DNA of 64,000 nt from Rhizophagus clarus. Taxonomy: Eukaryota; Glomeromycota; Glomeromycetes; Glomerales; Glomeraceae. The stretch lies in contig BLAL01000049.1 of NCBI GenBank assembly GCA_015698045.1, positions 248,001 through 312,000 of the forward strand, given 5' to 3'. Both the position numbers and the translations under genes were made by a program. Every line of letters starts with the position of its first letter. The stretch's first letter is position 1. The notes beneath the pieces were generated by a model, which searched no databases, was not told the DNA's origin, and was given only the letters and a program-made list of their open reading frames with translations. Below, in pieces: positions 45,790-58,072 of the stretch.

Positions 45790-46300
45790 TTCATTTAGCA
45801 TTCCTATAAAAATAAAAGTAAGAAGTTTTTAAAGAAAATAATAATAATACTTTCCCCAGTTCTTCCTTACTTTAATTCCAAAAGTTTAGTTATATTTTCG
45901 TTTAGCAACACTATAAAAAAAAAGAAAAAAACTTAAATAACTTGATTAATTAGAAATAATGACAAAAAATACCTTTTCCAGCTCTCTCTTACATTAATTT
46001 CAAAAGTTTGGTTATGTTTTTTGTCCAGCAACATTACAAAAAATTAAAGAAAAAAAAATTAAATAGCTTAATTAATTAGAAACAATAATAAAAAATATCT
46101 TTCTAACCTTTTCTTACCTTAATTTCAAAAGTCCAATCATGTTTTTTGTCTGGTAATATTACAAAAAAAAATAAAAAAATAAAATATCTTAATTAGAAAT
46201 AATAACGAAAGATATCTCCTTTAACCTCTCTTACCTTAATTCTAAAAGTTCAGTCATATTTTTTGTCTAGTAACACTATAAAAAAGAAAAAAAAAATTAT
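45790..46300 (-). other. Reverse-strand intron-exon array
   Basis: On the reverse strand four or five units occur, spaced about 110-125 bp: T-rich tract, TATTACCAG or TATAG acceptor, exon of the form ACAAAAAACATGATTGGACT-TTTGAAATTAAG, donor GTAAGA. Exons lie near 46,260, 46,140, 46,015, 45,895 and 45,800. The exon text resembles the late exons of element J (CCAGACGAAAATTACGACC, then AGACTTTGGAATCAAG). The array lies between two pogo-type right termini (45,392 and 46,481). Confidence 0.7.
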
Positions 46301-46959
46301 TTTTTTCTAGATTAGATATTTAGATTATCTGATAGATTAAATTAACAAGTTACATGACCATGTCTTTATACCAAATAATTCATTATACTATACTAAATAA
46401 TTCATTATAGTGTTAACAAATTTTTTATAATGAAGGTCTGATCAACCCAAATATTTACTTTGTTATATTGAAGTATGACTGTATTTAATATAATATAATT
46501 ATACATTATATTAAAGAATTTGCTATATTACACTGAGTAATTCATTATAATATTAATAAAGTTATTTATAATAAAAATCTGATTAGAATGTAAGATTCAT
46601 ATTATATTAAAAAAAGATTGATTATATATAAAATAAGTAATTAGCAATCAATTAACCTAAAGATGTTAGCTATAATTATAATATTAAGACAGAGTATCAT
46701 AAATAATACAGTGCAGTATTTTTATAATAGGCACCTTTTATATTTTATAAACTAGTGATCAAAATTTTATAAAATTTTAAATTTAAATAGTTTATAAAAA
46801 GATAAATACATTAAACAAATAAAAAAATTTTTTCAATTTTTATTGCTTACATAATATAAATTCACATGATTTAAAATAAATTTGATTGGCTAATATGATA
46901 TTTAATATTAATTAAAATTATATATAATTTATTATTTATTACTTAAAGTAATTTGATTA

Positions 46960-49080
46960 AGTATATTATCAGAAACTCTTCTATGTAATTTGTATTTTTT
47001 TTTGCAAATACAGCAAGTTTCTCTGTAATTCTTTTTCTATAAATATCTATATATCTCTATGATTTTCATGCAAAACATCTAATTTTAACTAATGAAACAG
47101 ATTCTAATGCTTCTAGAACAGTTTTCTGCAAACCATTCCATGTATAATCACAATGTTCATGTATATATCCTTTTGCTGCTCTTCAATACATTTCAATAAA
47201 ATTCAATTCACAGTAAAATTTTGAATAAAAAATACATTTATGTCCAGCTTCTTCAATTACTGTTTTTAATTCAGATTTTTGTTCAAGGAAATCTGGCTAT
47301 AAAGATATAATTTTACATGCGTAACAATTAATTTTTATTGGATCTATTTGTTTATTTTTTCCTTTACATAGTTCACATTCAAATTTAAATTATTATACCA
47401 TAAACCTCTTTTAATTAACACTTGTTTAATATCTTTAGATTGATTTAGATATTTTGGATGATTAGAAGGAAATACCATTGATTGTGAAGTATTATTTGAT
47501 TCAAATACAGTATCTTTCATTTTTGGCTGTTTTTCACCTAGATTTAAATTCATACTACACTGTGCGTATAAAGCATTATCTACTATTATTCTATGATTTG
47601 TATTATTATTAAAAGCAAAAACAGCAATTACATTAGGATGTACTATTTCAAAAATTGAAATTGCAATATTCTTTACTTGTTCAAGTAAGTGTTTTTGCTA
47701 TTCACTATCCTTCTTCATTTTTTTCTGGATGTAAAAATTTTCAAGCTTCTTATGAAATTTCAGGATATTTTTTAGCCTGTTTATCTGTTAATTTAAGATA
47801 ACCAATTGTTTCTAAAAAAAAATCACTAATCATTATTAATTTTTCTTGTCTTTTTTTACGAAGAGGTGGTTTACCAAGAGAAGCCCAAATTATTGGATGA
47901 TCATCATTAGTATAAAAAAGACATTCATCATAAATTACAAAAATATGAAGTTTTTCTTTATTAGATAAAATTAGATCTTTTTGCTCCATATTATCTCCTT
48001 CAAATATAAGCATTAATTTTTCAAATTCTTCCATTTTTTTAAAAAATACAGATCTATATTCTAATATATCTGAATGTTCATAACTATTAAAATAAATACC
48101 TTTTTTTCTTAATTGTGAAATAAATCCAAGTTTTTTTAACCATACACTAAATGTTTTTTCAGAAATTGTTGCAATTATTCCCATTTGTGAAAAAAAAGTA
48201 TTGTTAATAAAAGGTTTATATAATTTAGGTGTAATTTTTCCTTTCTTTTCACAAATAAATTCCAAACTTTTCTTAATTACATCTTCATCATCAATAAATA
48301 ATTTTACCTTTTAATGACAACCTTATAATGATGCTGGTAATGCATCATTTTCATCCCAATTTTTTGCTCATTTATTAATAATCTTTGTACGATATGATCC
48401 TTTTTTTTCAATTAATAAAAAAACTCATAAACTGAACAATGTCTTAAATAATCATATACTAAAACTTTTTTTTTACTTTAATGAAGAATCATCTGATTCT
48501 TTATCTGACTATTCAGCTGATTTTTTATTTGATTCTTCATCTGATTCTTTACATAGTTCTTTATTTAATTTTTCATCTAATTCTTCATCAGATTTTTCAT
48601 TTAACTTTTTTTCTTCTGATTGATTATTTATTAATTCTATAGTTTCAGATTCTGTTTGTAAGGATTGCTTCATAAAATATTAAGTAATTAGTAAAGAATC
48701 TTTTGCTACCTTAATATACACTCCTGATGGGCTATACTTTCTGTAATATGATGCAGTTGAATTCCCAGTATATGGCGCTTTTTTTATATCAGTTTCCAAA
48801 TTTTAGTAAAATTTATTATTATAAAGATAATTTAAAATAGTAAATTAATTAAATTAAAAAAAATTAAACCTTTATTTGTCTAAATAAAAGATATATTTCC
48901 TAATTTTAATATTCTTTGAGTACAATAATTTTCATTTGAACTATTTGTTGAATAATTATTATCAGAAGATTCATATTTATATTCATCTTCACTATCTGAG
49001 TATTGCATTGTAAACTGACCAGAGTTTGCATTATGAACTTGATATTCAATTTATTTCTTAGCAGTTAATTTTTTGCGAGA
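46960..49080 (-). pseudogene. Decayed DDE-type transposase
   Basis: Reading the reverse strand from about 49,080: IEYQVHNANSGQFTMQYSDS and TNSSNENYCTQRILKLG, an acidic repeat region (SDEESNKKSAEYSDKESDDS reading), then 48,265-47,750 with MEFICEKKGKITPKLYKPFI and VIYDECLFYTNDDHPIIWAS-LGKPPLRKK. Further down are VFAFNNNTNHRIIVDNALYA, SMNLNLGEKQPKMKDT and LNFIEMY. These fit the D-D-E blocks of an IS630/Tc1-like endonuclease family often annotated in fungi as a DDE superfamily endonuclease; the second acidic position reads N. Several stops and frame changes are present. Not functional. Confidence 0.7.
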
Positions 49081-49457
49081 AATGGAATAACTTATTTGAA
49101 TGAGCGCTATTAAATAATAAAGTTTTTTTTATATTATATAAAATTTGCCTATTCTCAATTTTTTCTCATCATAATAAGATATCCAGTTTTTAAATTGATG
49201 TAACACTGGCAAAATTTAATATTTTTTGACCTAACTTGATAAATTTAAAAGATTTTGATATGCACTATCAAAATTATTAGTTAGAATTTTAAAATATTAC
49301 TTCTTACCGATGTGATATTTTTTTGAAAATGTCACATTTTAACCATAATAATGGGTCAATTAGAGAGATACCGTATTGTAGGTTGCAACTTAATCTATTT
49401 AAAATTTAAAAGTTATAATATTATAATTATGTTGTAATACTGTAATTATGTCATAAT

Positions 49458-49589
49458 TAAAGATGTTAGTCTTAATTATTTTTTAAAAAATTTTGAATTA
49501 TGACTATAGGATTTTTATAGTTTTAATTAATTACGATATATAAAAATTTTATGTTATAGCACTTTTTTGAATTACAGTTAACATCTTTA
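49458..49589. mobile_element. 132 bp MITE
   Basis: TAAAGATGTTAGTCTTAATT and the inverse AATTACAGTTAACATCTTTA are flanked by GTCATAAT and ATCATAAT (7 of 8 equal). The termini equal those of the surrounding element, so it is a derived internal-deletion form that landed inside a relative. Confidence 0.7.
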
Positions 49590-49689
49590 ATCATAATGTT
49601 ATAATTATATTATATAATAATTTTCAATATGGGTTTAAACACACAAGCTGAGTTTACAGTTATTTTGTTAATATTTTTTGAATAATATA

Positions 49690-50770
49690 ATAAAAAATGC
49701 TTTTACAATATTTTTTTTAATTATTTAGTAAAAAAATTTTATGAAATAGATAGCTAGCAGTAACAAACTATTTTGTAAAAATAGTTTTATATTTCAATTT
49801 AATAAAAAAACATTTTATAACAGTTAATTAGTTAAACAGTTTTTTATTTTTATAGCAGTAAGTTTTTTATTTTTGTATTTAATAAAAATATAATACTTAA
49901 TGTAATTTAATAAAAAAAAAAAACTGGTTAGTTTACAATGATTCTTAATATAATTTAATAAAAAGAATTATTTTATAACAGTTCTTGATTAATTTAATAA
50001 AAACTTGTTATAAACAGTTTTTTATTTTTATATATTAATAAAAAACTATTTTATAATAATTAATTAATTTAATAAAAAAAATCTATTGTGAAATGGTTTT
50101 TTATCTTTATATTTAATAGTAAAAAGAACTGTTTTACAATAGTTCTTAATACAATTTAATAAAAATAACTATTTCACAACAGTTCTTAATGTAATTTTAA
50201 TAAAAAAGAACTGGTTTGCAATAGTTTTTAATGTAATTTAATAAAAAGAATTGTTTTGCAATAATTTTTAATGTAAATTAATAAAAAAAGAACTGTTTTA
50301 CAATAGTTCTTAATATAATTTAATAAAAAGAAACTATTTTACAATGGTTTTTAATGTAATTTAATAAAAAGAAACTATTTTGCAATAGTTCTTAATGTAA
50401 TTTAACAAAAAAAAGAATTATTTTACAATAATTTTTAATGTAATTTAATAAAAAAAAAACTATTTTACAACAATTCTTAATGTAATTTAATAGAATCATT
50501 TTACAACAGTTTCTAATTAATTTAATAAAAAACCCATTGTAAAATGGTTTTTTATTTTTAATTTAATAAAAAAAAGAACTGTTTTGTAATGGTTCCTAAT
50601 TAATTTAATAAAAAACTTATTGTAAAATAGTTTTTTATTTTTAATTTAATAAAAAAAACCATTTTGTAACAATTAATTAATTTAATAAAAAAAACCATTT
50701 TGTAAAAGTTAATTAATTTAATAAAAAAAATACTGGATTGTAACGCAACAATTTTTTCAATTTAATAAAA
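49690..50770. repeat. Array of about 20 short palindromic units
   Basis: Units of about 50-60 bp pair GAACTGTTTT with ACAATAGTTC and are spaced by TTAATGTAATTTAATAAAAA. The organisation (hairpin plus AT spacer, in tandem) parallels the arrays in elements F and M. Confidence 0.85.
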
Positions 50771-50941
50771 AATTTGGATTTTATAAAATTTAAGGTATTA
50801 CAGCTGAATTGTAGAATTACAGTCAAATTATAATATTACAGTTGAATTACAGTATTATGATAAGTATTATAATCGTAATACTATATGTCATAATATTATA
50901 GTATCAGCTAATCAATTATGGCTAACATGTTTAAATTAACT

Positions 50942-52910
50942 ATCAATTTGATATAATTAATTGATGTTTAATTAGTAATTGGTAAATAATTATTTAAAAA
51001 TTCATATATTAAAATCAAAATTCAAATAAAATTAAATTTTTATAAATTTTAACTGTATACTAATTAATTATTAATTAGTTATATAACTAATTGATAGCCA
51101 ATTGGAATTTACACTTAAATGCTTAATTAATGATTAATTAATATTAGATTAAAAGAATTAATCATCAATAAATAATTAATTAATTTTCAATCTATTATCA
51201 ATCAATTATATTAGTAACTGAATTTTATATTTTAATTTATAACTATTTTAGTAGAACATATTTTTTTAGAGTTTTTTAATATTTTTTTTTATTTATATTC
51301 TTAGCATAAAGAGTAGAGTAATATAAAGTCCACTAAATTCTTTTTCTATTATTATTTTTTTAAAATATTTTCAAATTCTTTAAATATAGTTTGTTAGTAA
51401 TTGATCAGAACATATTTATATTTATTATGTTTCACTAAATACAGTTTTTGCAATAATAAAAATTATTTTTTCACAGTTGTGAACTGAATAGAGAAAGAGT
51501 TTTCAATAAAAAATAATTAATTAATTAAATAATTATATAATTATATAATATAATATGCTATATATATTATATTAAATTTATTTTAAAAAAATATAAAAAC
51601 CAATTTTTTTATTAATTAATTTAATTTCATATAATAATTAGTACTGAATACAATAAATTTGCTTTTATATTTAATAAATCTTAAATAATACCAGTAGTAT
51701 TAAAATAATACATCATTTTTTATTTTATATTATTAGTAGTTAAAATGATTCTCATATTACAGGTATTTATACATATTTTCCAATTTTTTATTTTGCAATA
51801 TTTGCTATTTAATTAAATCCTTTTTTCTAACCATTTTCGAGTGCTGAGCAATTTTAATTGGAGTGAGAACACATACTGTGGTTTTGAAAATCATTGCTTA
51901 TAATATAAAATAATTAATTAAACTGCGTTGGAAAACTTTTGTCAGCCTGTGAAAAATATTTTTTAACCGAATATTATTACAGTTGTCACTTGGCAATGAT
52001 GAAGATGTTAACGAAATGTAATGTAGTAATATTTAGATACAAATAAAAATCTAAAAAAAATTAAAATACTAAAATTAAGAAAAAAAACAATCGAATACAA
52101 TAATGAATAAAATAATAACATAATAAATATTATAACAATTAATATTGTTGGCTCAACTGGCGTTTTATAATACATTCGGATGAATTCAATAAAAGACAAG
52201 CTTTTTTCCATCTCAATTTTCTATCTTAATTAAATTAAATAACTCCCTTCGCCACACGGGTCGATCCAAGCAATCTGTTAAATCGTATATCATCTAGATC
52301 AAAGTAGGCTGGGCTGTGTGATATTCAGGCTTCAAAACATGACCAAATGTAGGTCGCAAAAAAAACTTTTTTTTGACTTAATCAAATTGCCTATGATCAG
52401 GAAATCAGAAAGAGTGTATTGTGATATAGTACTAAGAAACGTACATAGGCGATTGCATATTAATTGAATATCATAAAGATATGTATTTTCTACACGCTCA
52501 TACCGAAAAAATTTTATGATGAGATTCCGGTTTCCGGTAAAAATTTAAATTTAAGCCAGCATTGAATTTGACCAAAATTTGATCCAAAAACGTTTGACTG
52601 AAACTGTAATATTGCCAAAATTAAAGCCAAAAACTACTTTTAAAGTATTCTAAACTATTTCGGTATTCTAGAAATCTACTGGAATACTGGAATACGGAAT
52701 TGGAATACATGTTTCCAATTTCCAGAAAATGTCAGAATACATAATTTTTCTTATTAAGGAATTAGCAACTGAATATATAAAAAGTGTGTATTACTCTATT
52801 TTAATGGAGTCATTATATTGGCTCTTTTATTTTCATTCTCAAATTATTTTCATTTTCAAATAAAAATTAGGACAGAGAAACATTTTTGCTTATAAAAAAT
52901 TGTAAACTAT
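50942..52910. other. Gene-free AT-rich stretch
   Basis: I see no gene. Positions 50,940-51,250 contain AATTAATTGAT-like repeats. Positions 52,490-52,760 have repeated GGAATAC/GTATTC words and (C)CAAAATTTGA text that may be an old MITE. Near 52,250-52,340 a short G/C-richer patch (CCCTTCGCCACACGGGTCG, GGCTGGGCTGTGTG) is unexplained. Confidence 0.6.
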
Positions 52911-54960
52911 CTAATTTTGTAATTTATTCGAATCAATTTCATCACTCATAAAAGTGACTTCATTCATAATCATTTCCTCTCTTTGCACTTGTTCTGAACT
53001 GACACTGTCCGCCATAATAATATCTTGAAATTCCGTCTCGCATTCAGCAATTGGTGTCAATCCATAAACATTTGTGTTTGTTATTTGATCTGCCGAATAA
53101 AGAACTGGTTCAACATTTGACATATCGCTGTCGTCATCCATATTATCCAAGTCATCTTTAAAATATTCATAATTATTCAACATTTGCATGTATTTACGTC
53201 GTTTTTCTCCGATCATTGGAGAAACTGGTCTTGTCGGTTTTTTATTTGATGGTTGTATAATTATTGGTGGATAATGTCGAATAGGTTGAGCGTGATGAAC
53301 TAAATCTGCTCTTAAACGACGAATTTCTTCTGCATTGCGTGTCTTTATTTAACAAAAATTGCATAAAAAGCTAAATAACGAAAAAAAGATTGGATAATAT
53401 GAACTATTTTTTTAAATCTTACCTCTTCCTCTCGATCCCTTTGCTCTCTTTGTTCCTCGGCTTCCTTATCTCTCAATCTTCTGTGTTCATCATAAGTATG
53501 ACGTTCTTCCATGCGAGTATCAGTATGAAAGAAAAAACCAACTGGTTCCGTTGGTGGTGGACATTCAGGTTTTCTAGGAATTTCAGGCTCAAAATTGGGG
53601 AGAGGTTGTGCATGGAATTGAATTTCCTTTTCGTATTCATGTTCTCTTTTCACTCTTTCATGAAATTCTCTTTGATATTTTTCCCCACGATTATCAGTTA
53701 GTAATGAAAATGGTCTCGGATGAGTTGGTGGATAATAAAGACGCGTAGGCAGACACTTGAAAATTAAAACAAAAGTTTAGAATATTTTATATTTACTTTT
53801 TTTCTAATACATACAGCACATATGATGGTCACATACATCAGGAGAATCAGTTGGAAGTGGTTGTGCTCTAAATTCACGCATCCTTTCCATTTCCTCTCTT
53901 TCTCGACGAATTCTGTCTTCAATTTCCTGTGATTTCCTCTTGGAAATTTCCTCACCAGGCAATACAAAATCTGGTAAATCAATATATCGACGTTCAATTA
54001 CTGGTCTATATGGCTCTTTATGATCGGGTACGGGATTAGCCTTAATGATACGTAGTGGTGAAGGACTCATCGGTCTTGGTGTCTTAAGTTTCGTTATAGC
54101 TGGTGAATGTGGTTCGGTCAGCTTTTGCTTTTGTACTTTTGGATTTCCGAAATCTATATTCTCAAAAATCTTTTAAAAGAATAAAGCAAGTAAAATGTAA
54201 CGATGTTCTTTGCGTCAAATCTCTCAAATGAACAATTACCCTTCGATCTACTGGATTAGCTTTGAATTTATAACTCTGCATTTCTCTTAACTTGCGTTCT
54301 TCTGTAGGTAATACTCTACGCAATAATCAAATATATTAATAAATTTATTATCAGGCATATGAATTATTTTCGTACTATAACTTACGTAGTAGGTTTAGAC
54401 CTATATTTAGTGCGCAAGTACGGAGATCTTGGTACAGTTACGGTACGCACTTTATTAGACTTTTTTATAAATAATAGGAAAAATTGAGATTGTTAGCCTC
54501 AAAAACACGATGTTAATTTTGAAACGTATTATCATATCATACATATCATACCTTTAAATTCTCCTTAGCATCAAATTTGGTTGGTTTCTCCAAAAAACGT
54601 TGCACTTTGACGGCCAAAGGTGTATATGGTGATTTTGGGGAATTCTCTTTATTACAAGAGGGATTGACCCGCAAGGCAGTATGAAATTTGAAAGGCTTTG
54701 GTATTGTTGGTACGAATGCACGTTTCTAATAGATGAGATATATTATAAACGCGTTGAAATCGATGATAATCCACTTCAAAATTTATAACAATTACTTGTA
54801 CACCATCACTCTTTTTCGTTAAGTAATTTTTAGTTTGTAGCGATTGAGTACTTGACGTTACCGATAGACCAGCGTCATACGTGATCTGACTAACCTCTTC
54901 CATATATTTAAATTTTTTAGTCATCCCAGGTTTATCATTATTAAAGTTGGTTATATCCAT
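52911..54960 (-). CDS. TPX2: TPX2-like spindle assembly factor (seven exons)
   Basis: Exons: 54960-54796, 54725-54552, 54459-54386, 54315-54240, 54169-53837, 53755-53423, 53342-52911; all introns are GT-AG, phases agree, and the product is 528 aa. TPX2 features: SPYLRTKYRSKP (about 125-136), EERKLREMQSYKFKANPVDR and RIFEN (about 143-167), EFRAQPLPTDSP (262-273), and the C-terminal microtubule-binding core YEKEIQFHAQPLPNFEP (315-331) with a charged helix, RHTYDEHRRLRDKEAEEQRE, to about 385. The C-terminus is acidic (DDLDNMDDDSDMSN). In animals TPX2 nucleates spindle microtubules under importin/Ran control and activates Aurora A. I see no clear copy of the animal N-terminal Aurora-binding motif. 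It is divergent from the GH18-like gene, 1.1 kb away. Confidence 0.92.
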
Positions 54961-54976
54961 CGTTTTGTTTCTATAT

Positions 54977-55010
<34 letters not shown>

Positions 55011-56096
55011 TAACTTTCAGTCTTTGTTAGAACTTGACATTTGGATTTTATAATGTACCAAAAATCAGAGTTTTGTTGATCGTACGCGTATGACGTAGTC
55101 ACGTAGGGTTTTAAATTCTGATCAAAATATCAAACGAATAAACAAACTTTTTAATTGGTCAGACATGATAAACGCTTTTGACAAAGATCACCTGATTTTT
55201 CAAGAATGACAAATAATACTGAAACAATCTAGGGGGTTAAGGGGAATGTTAAGGGGCGGAATATTAATAATTTTGGCCGGAATTAAAATACCATTATTAG
55301 ATAATTTATACCATATTAATTGTGTTTTTTCCATAAATACAATCATCACAAGATTTTATCTGACAATCACTGATGTACTAATTATAAATTGTAGTAGTAA
55401 CAGGTAAGTTATAATTAGAATAATTAGAATGTTATTTTTGATATTGTGACATTGATAATAAGTTGATTGCTCCGTTAAATGGCCAATGGATATCTTTTTA
55501 AATCTGAAAATCAAACAAGAATGAATTTGTGAAACAAACTCTTAGAACTTTAATGAAACAAGTATAAATAATTTTATCCAAATTAGAAATTCCATATTCA
55601 GAATGCTGCGGTTAAATCTCTTTTTAAATATTTGTAACATGAAATAAAAACGGGCCATCTATAAACAGTTTAGGTAGGTTTAACGATGCCAAACATAGAA
55701 GTTGTATAGCAGGGCACACCTTGGCTCGTCTCCAGTTTTTTATAAAATATAATTCATGCAAGGAGTATTCTTCTTCGTACTATAGTGTACTTTTTTTTTC
55801 TTGGTGGCTCGGAGAAGAAGGTCATTCCGTCACTACAAAATTTTTTTTCTTTTAAAGAAAAAAAGTTTGACCGTTCTCATTTAAATTTGTTATAATAAAG
55901 AAAAAAGTAGTAGTACTACTGAGTATTTTGTTCTATGAAAATTTATATTTATTCTGATTTTACCTCGACATTTTTGTGAGGTGTTTCATTTAACGTTTCA
56001 TTATAATAATAAATATCAAAAAACGAAAAAAAAAAATTATTTAAGTTACTTAAAGGTGGGGGAAGAAGAAGCGTAAATTATATTTATATAATAAAT
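54961..56096. promoter_or_regulatory. Divergent intergenic region between TPX2-like and GH18-like genes
   Basis: The 1.1 kb holds no ORF of note. A poly-A/poly-T pair lies at 54,978-55,010 just upstream of the TPX2-like start. AATTATATTTATATAATAAAT (TATA-like) at about 56,076 precedes the GH18-like ATG by about 20 bp, so it is more likely leader than TATA box. Confidence 0.5.
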
Positions 56097-58072
56097 ATGC
56101 GTAAAATATACCCTCCACCTTTCAATAAGTTTGTAGTTTTTGTCTTTTATGGCTTATTATCAATAGCAGTAATAGTGTCGGCACAAGGCCCTTATACGGA
56201 TAATGATTGTAATGGCTTAAACAAAATTACTAGTAATAATAATAGACAAGTAATAGGTTATGTTCAACCTAATATAGATCCTAATACAATTCAATGGGAA
56301 TTATATGATTATATAAATTATATTGGTAAGAAGAAAGAATTCTCCTCTCACTTCATTTCCTACAAAAGTTATTTTTGTCTTTTTTTACTCAAATTGTATT
56401 TTGAATTATAGTGGATGATTTTATTAGTAATGATCCCGATAAATATTCACCCATGATTACTGCTTTGATCAACGCTAAAAACGACAATGGAAAAAATGTA
56501 AAAGTATGTATTATAAGAATATTTTTATTGATAATTATGAATAATTAAATCAATAACATTTATTCTATTGTAATAGGTTCTTCTTTCGATAAAAAATTAT
56601 GACCTTCAAACATGGAATGATAAACCCAAAGGTTTTTATGGAAATCTTGCCAATAATATTATTAACTTTATAAACACAAATAATCTTGATGGTGTGGATA
56701 TTGAATATCCTGGAATGAGAGGAATTCCATGCAATTATAATAATTTTAATGACGCAGGATTCACAGGTTTTATAAAGAATTTAAAAGGGAAATTGAAAAC
56801 AGTAATGTTAACAGTTGGTGGAACTCCTAGTGAAGCGATTAGAGGTTTTGTAGGTCAAGATGGAAATATTGATTTACTTAATATTGAAACTTACCATTAT
56901 AGTTTATATTCAAACCCAACTGGTCAGGGTTATACAAATCCAAATTCTCCATATTGGACATTTACTCAAGCATATAATTATTGGATTTCATCTGGAATTA
57001 GCAATGAAAAGATACTTATGGGAATAGATTTTGGAAATACTTTTCAATTTGTATCTAATGAAGAGATTAAGTATAATCAAACTGTTGTATACGACATAAC
57101 TTCATACGAATTACCACCAGAAATTAAAGATCAATTGATTCCAATCAACAGTCTTTGTAATGTTCAAACACTCACTACATTATATTCATGGCCATGGAAA
57201 AGTTTGTCAATTTACGCTCTTGATTCACCAACCAATGGTTTATGTAATACAAAAAATGGTTGGACGCGTAAATTTGATCATCCAAATTCTGTTCCGTGGC
57301 TTTATAGGAACTATGATGTTAGAACACCTTTTAATTTCTTTTATGTATCTTATGAAGATTTTAGTTCATTATACATTAAAATATCTTCGTCAACAGTGGG
57401 AGGAATTTCAATATCTGATATTAGTTATGATGATTATAATAATACTTTAATAAATTATATACGTGGTAACCAAATATTACCTTCTCCTGTTGATTTACCT
57501 CCTAAGAATCCAAATTCAGGTAATGGATCTTCTTTAAATCCTACTACTTCAACTAATGCTGATGTAAAAAATAATTTAGATAATCATAAAGCCAGTAATG
57601 GGATCATCGCCGGAGCAGTTCTTGGAGGTTTACTTTTAATAGTAGTAAGTTGTTTTGTTTGGTATCGAAGAAGATATATTCTTTCCAAAAATGATGCTAT
57701 TACTAAAAGTACTATGAGATCTCATACAACAACAAAAAATATTGAAATGTCATGTGATTCACCAAGATTTGCTGCTCCAACCACTGTTATACCTGTTGCA
57801 TGTGGTTATGTTACTGCAATGTTTGATTTTGAAGGAAAAGAGGAAAATGATTTAAGCTTTAAGAAAGGTGATAAGATTGAAGTTTTGGAGAGGGGTGATG
57901 GTCCAAATGATTGGTGGGTTGGAAGGGTTAATAATACTGTAGGCGAATTCCCTGGTAAGTTTTTTATTCTTTACTTGTTAATTCATTTATTGTATTTATT
58001 TGTAATTTGTTATATTTACTTATATTTATTTAAATGTAACACGTAGGTAATTATGTCAAAGAGACAGGATAA
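56097..58072 (+). CDS. Membrane-anchored GH18-like protein with cytoplasmic SH3 domain
   Basis: Exons: 56097-56325, 56412-56503, 56577-57954, 58047-58072; 574 aa. A signal peptide (residues 1-30, VVFVFYGLLSIAVIVSAQG) leads into a GH18 fold: VIGYVQP, VKVLLSIKNYD, NLDGVDIEYPG (about 143-153), KILMGIDFG and VGGISISDISYDD. The canonical DxxDxDxE is shortened to DGVDIE, and SxGG reads SIKN, so chitin hydrolysis is doubtful and a chitin-binding or sensing role is more likely. A Ser/Asn/Pro linker precedes one membrane helix (about 449-470, GIIAGAVLGGLLLIVVSCFV) with a WYRRRY stop-transfer. A cytoplasmic SH3 domain (about 518-574: VTAMFDFEGKEENDLSFKKG, DWWVGRV, GEFPGNYV) ends the protein. Confidence 0.92.

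Larger units (their letters stand above)
46658..50933 (-). mobile_element. Decayed DDE transposon with TAAAGATGTTAGC ends (element I)
   Basis: The left end TAAAGATGTTAGCTATAATT and the inverse AATTATGGCTAACATGTTTA lie 4.3 kb apart, flanked by AATTAACC and AATTAACT (7 of 8 equal). Inside are a broken reverse-strand DDE gene (about 46,960-49,080), a 132 bp MITE with the same termini, and an array of short palindromes. Because the MITE shares the termini, other pairings of ends are possible. Confidence 0.6.

Noticed and set aside
53390-53997. Frames overlapping the TPX2-like exons on both strands
   Set aside because: They read through introns or on the opposite strand; the spliced gene explains the region.
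57160-57450. Forward frame of 96 aa inside the GH18-like gene
   Set aside because: It is a shadow of the real frame, which is supported by splice phases and domain content.
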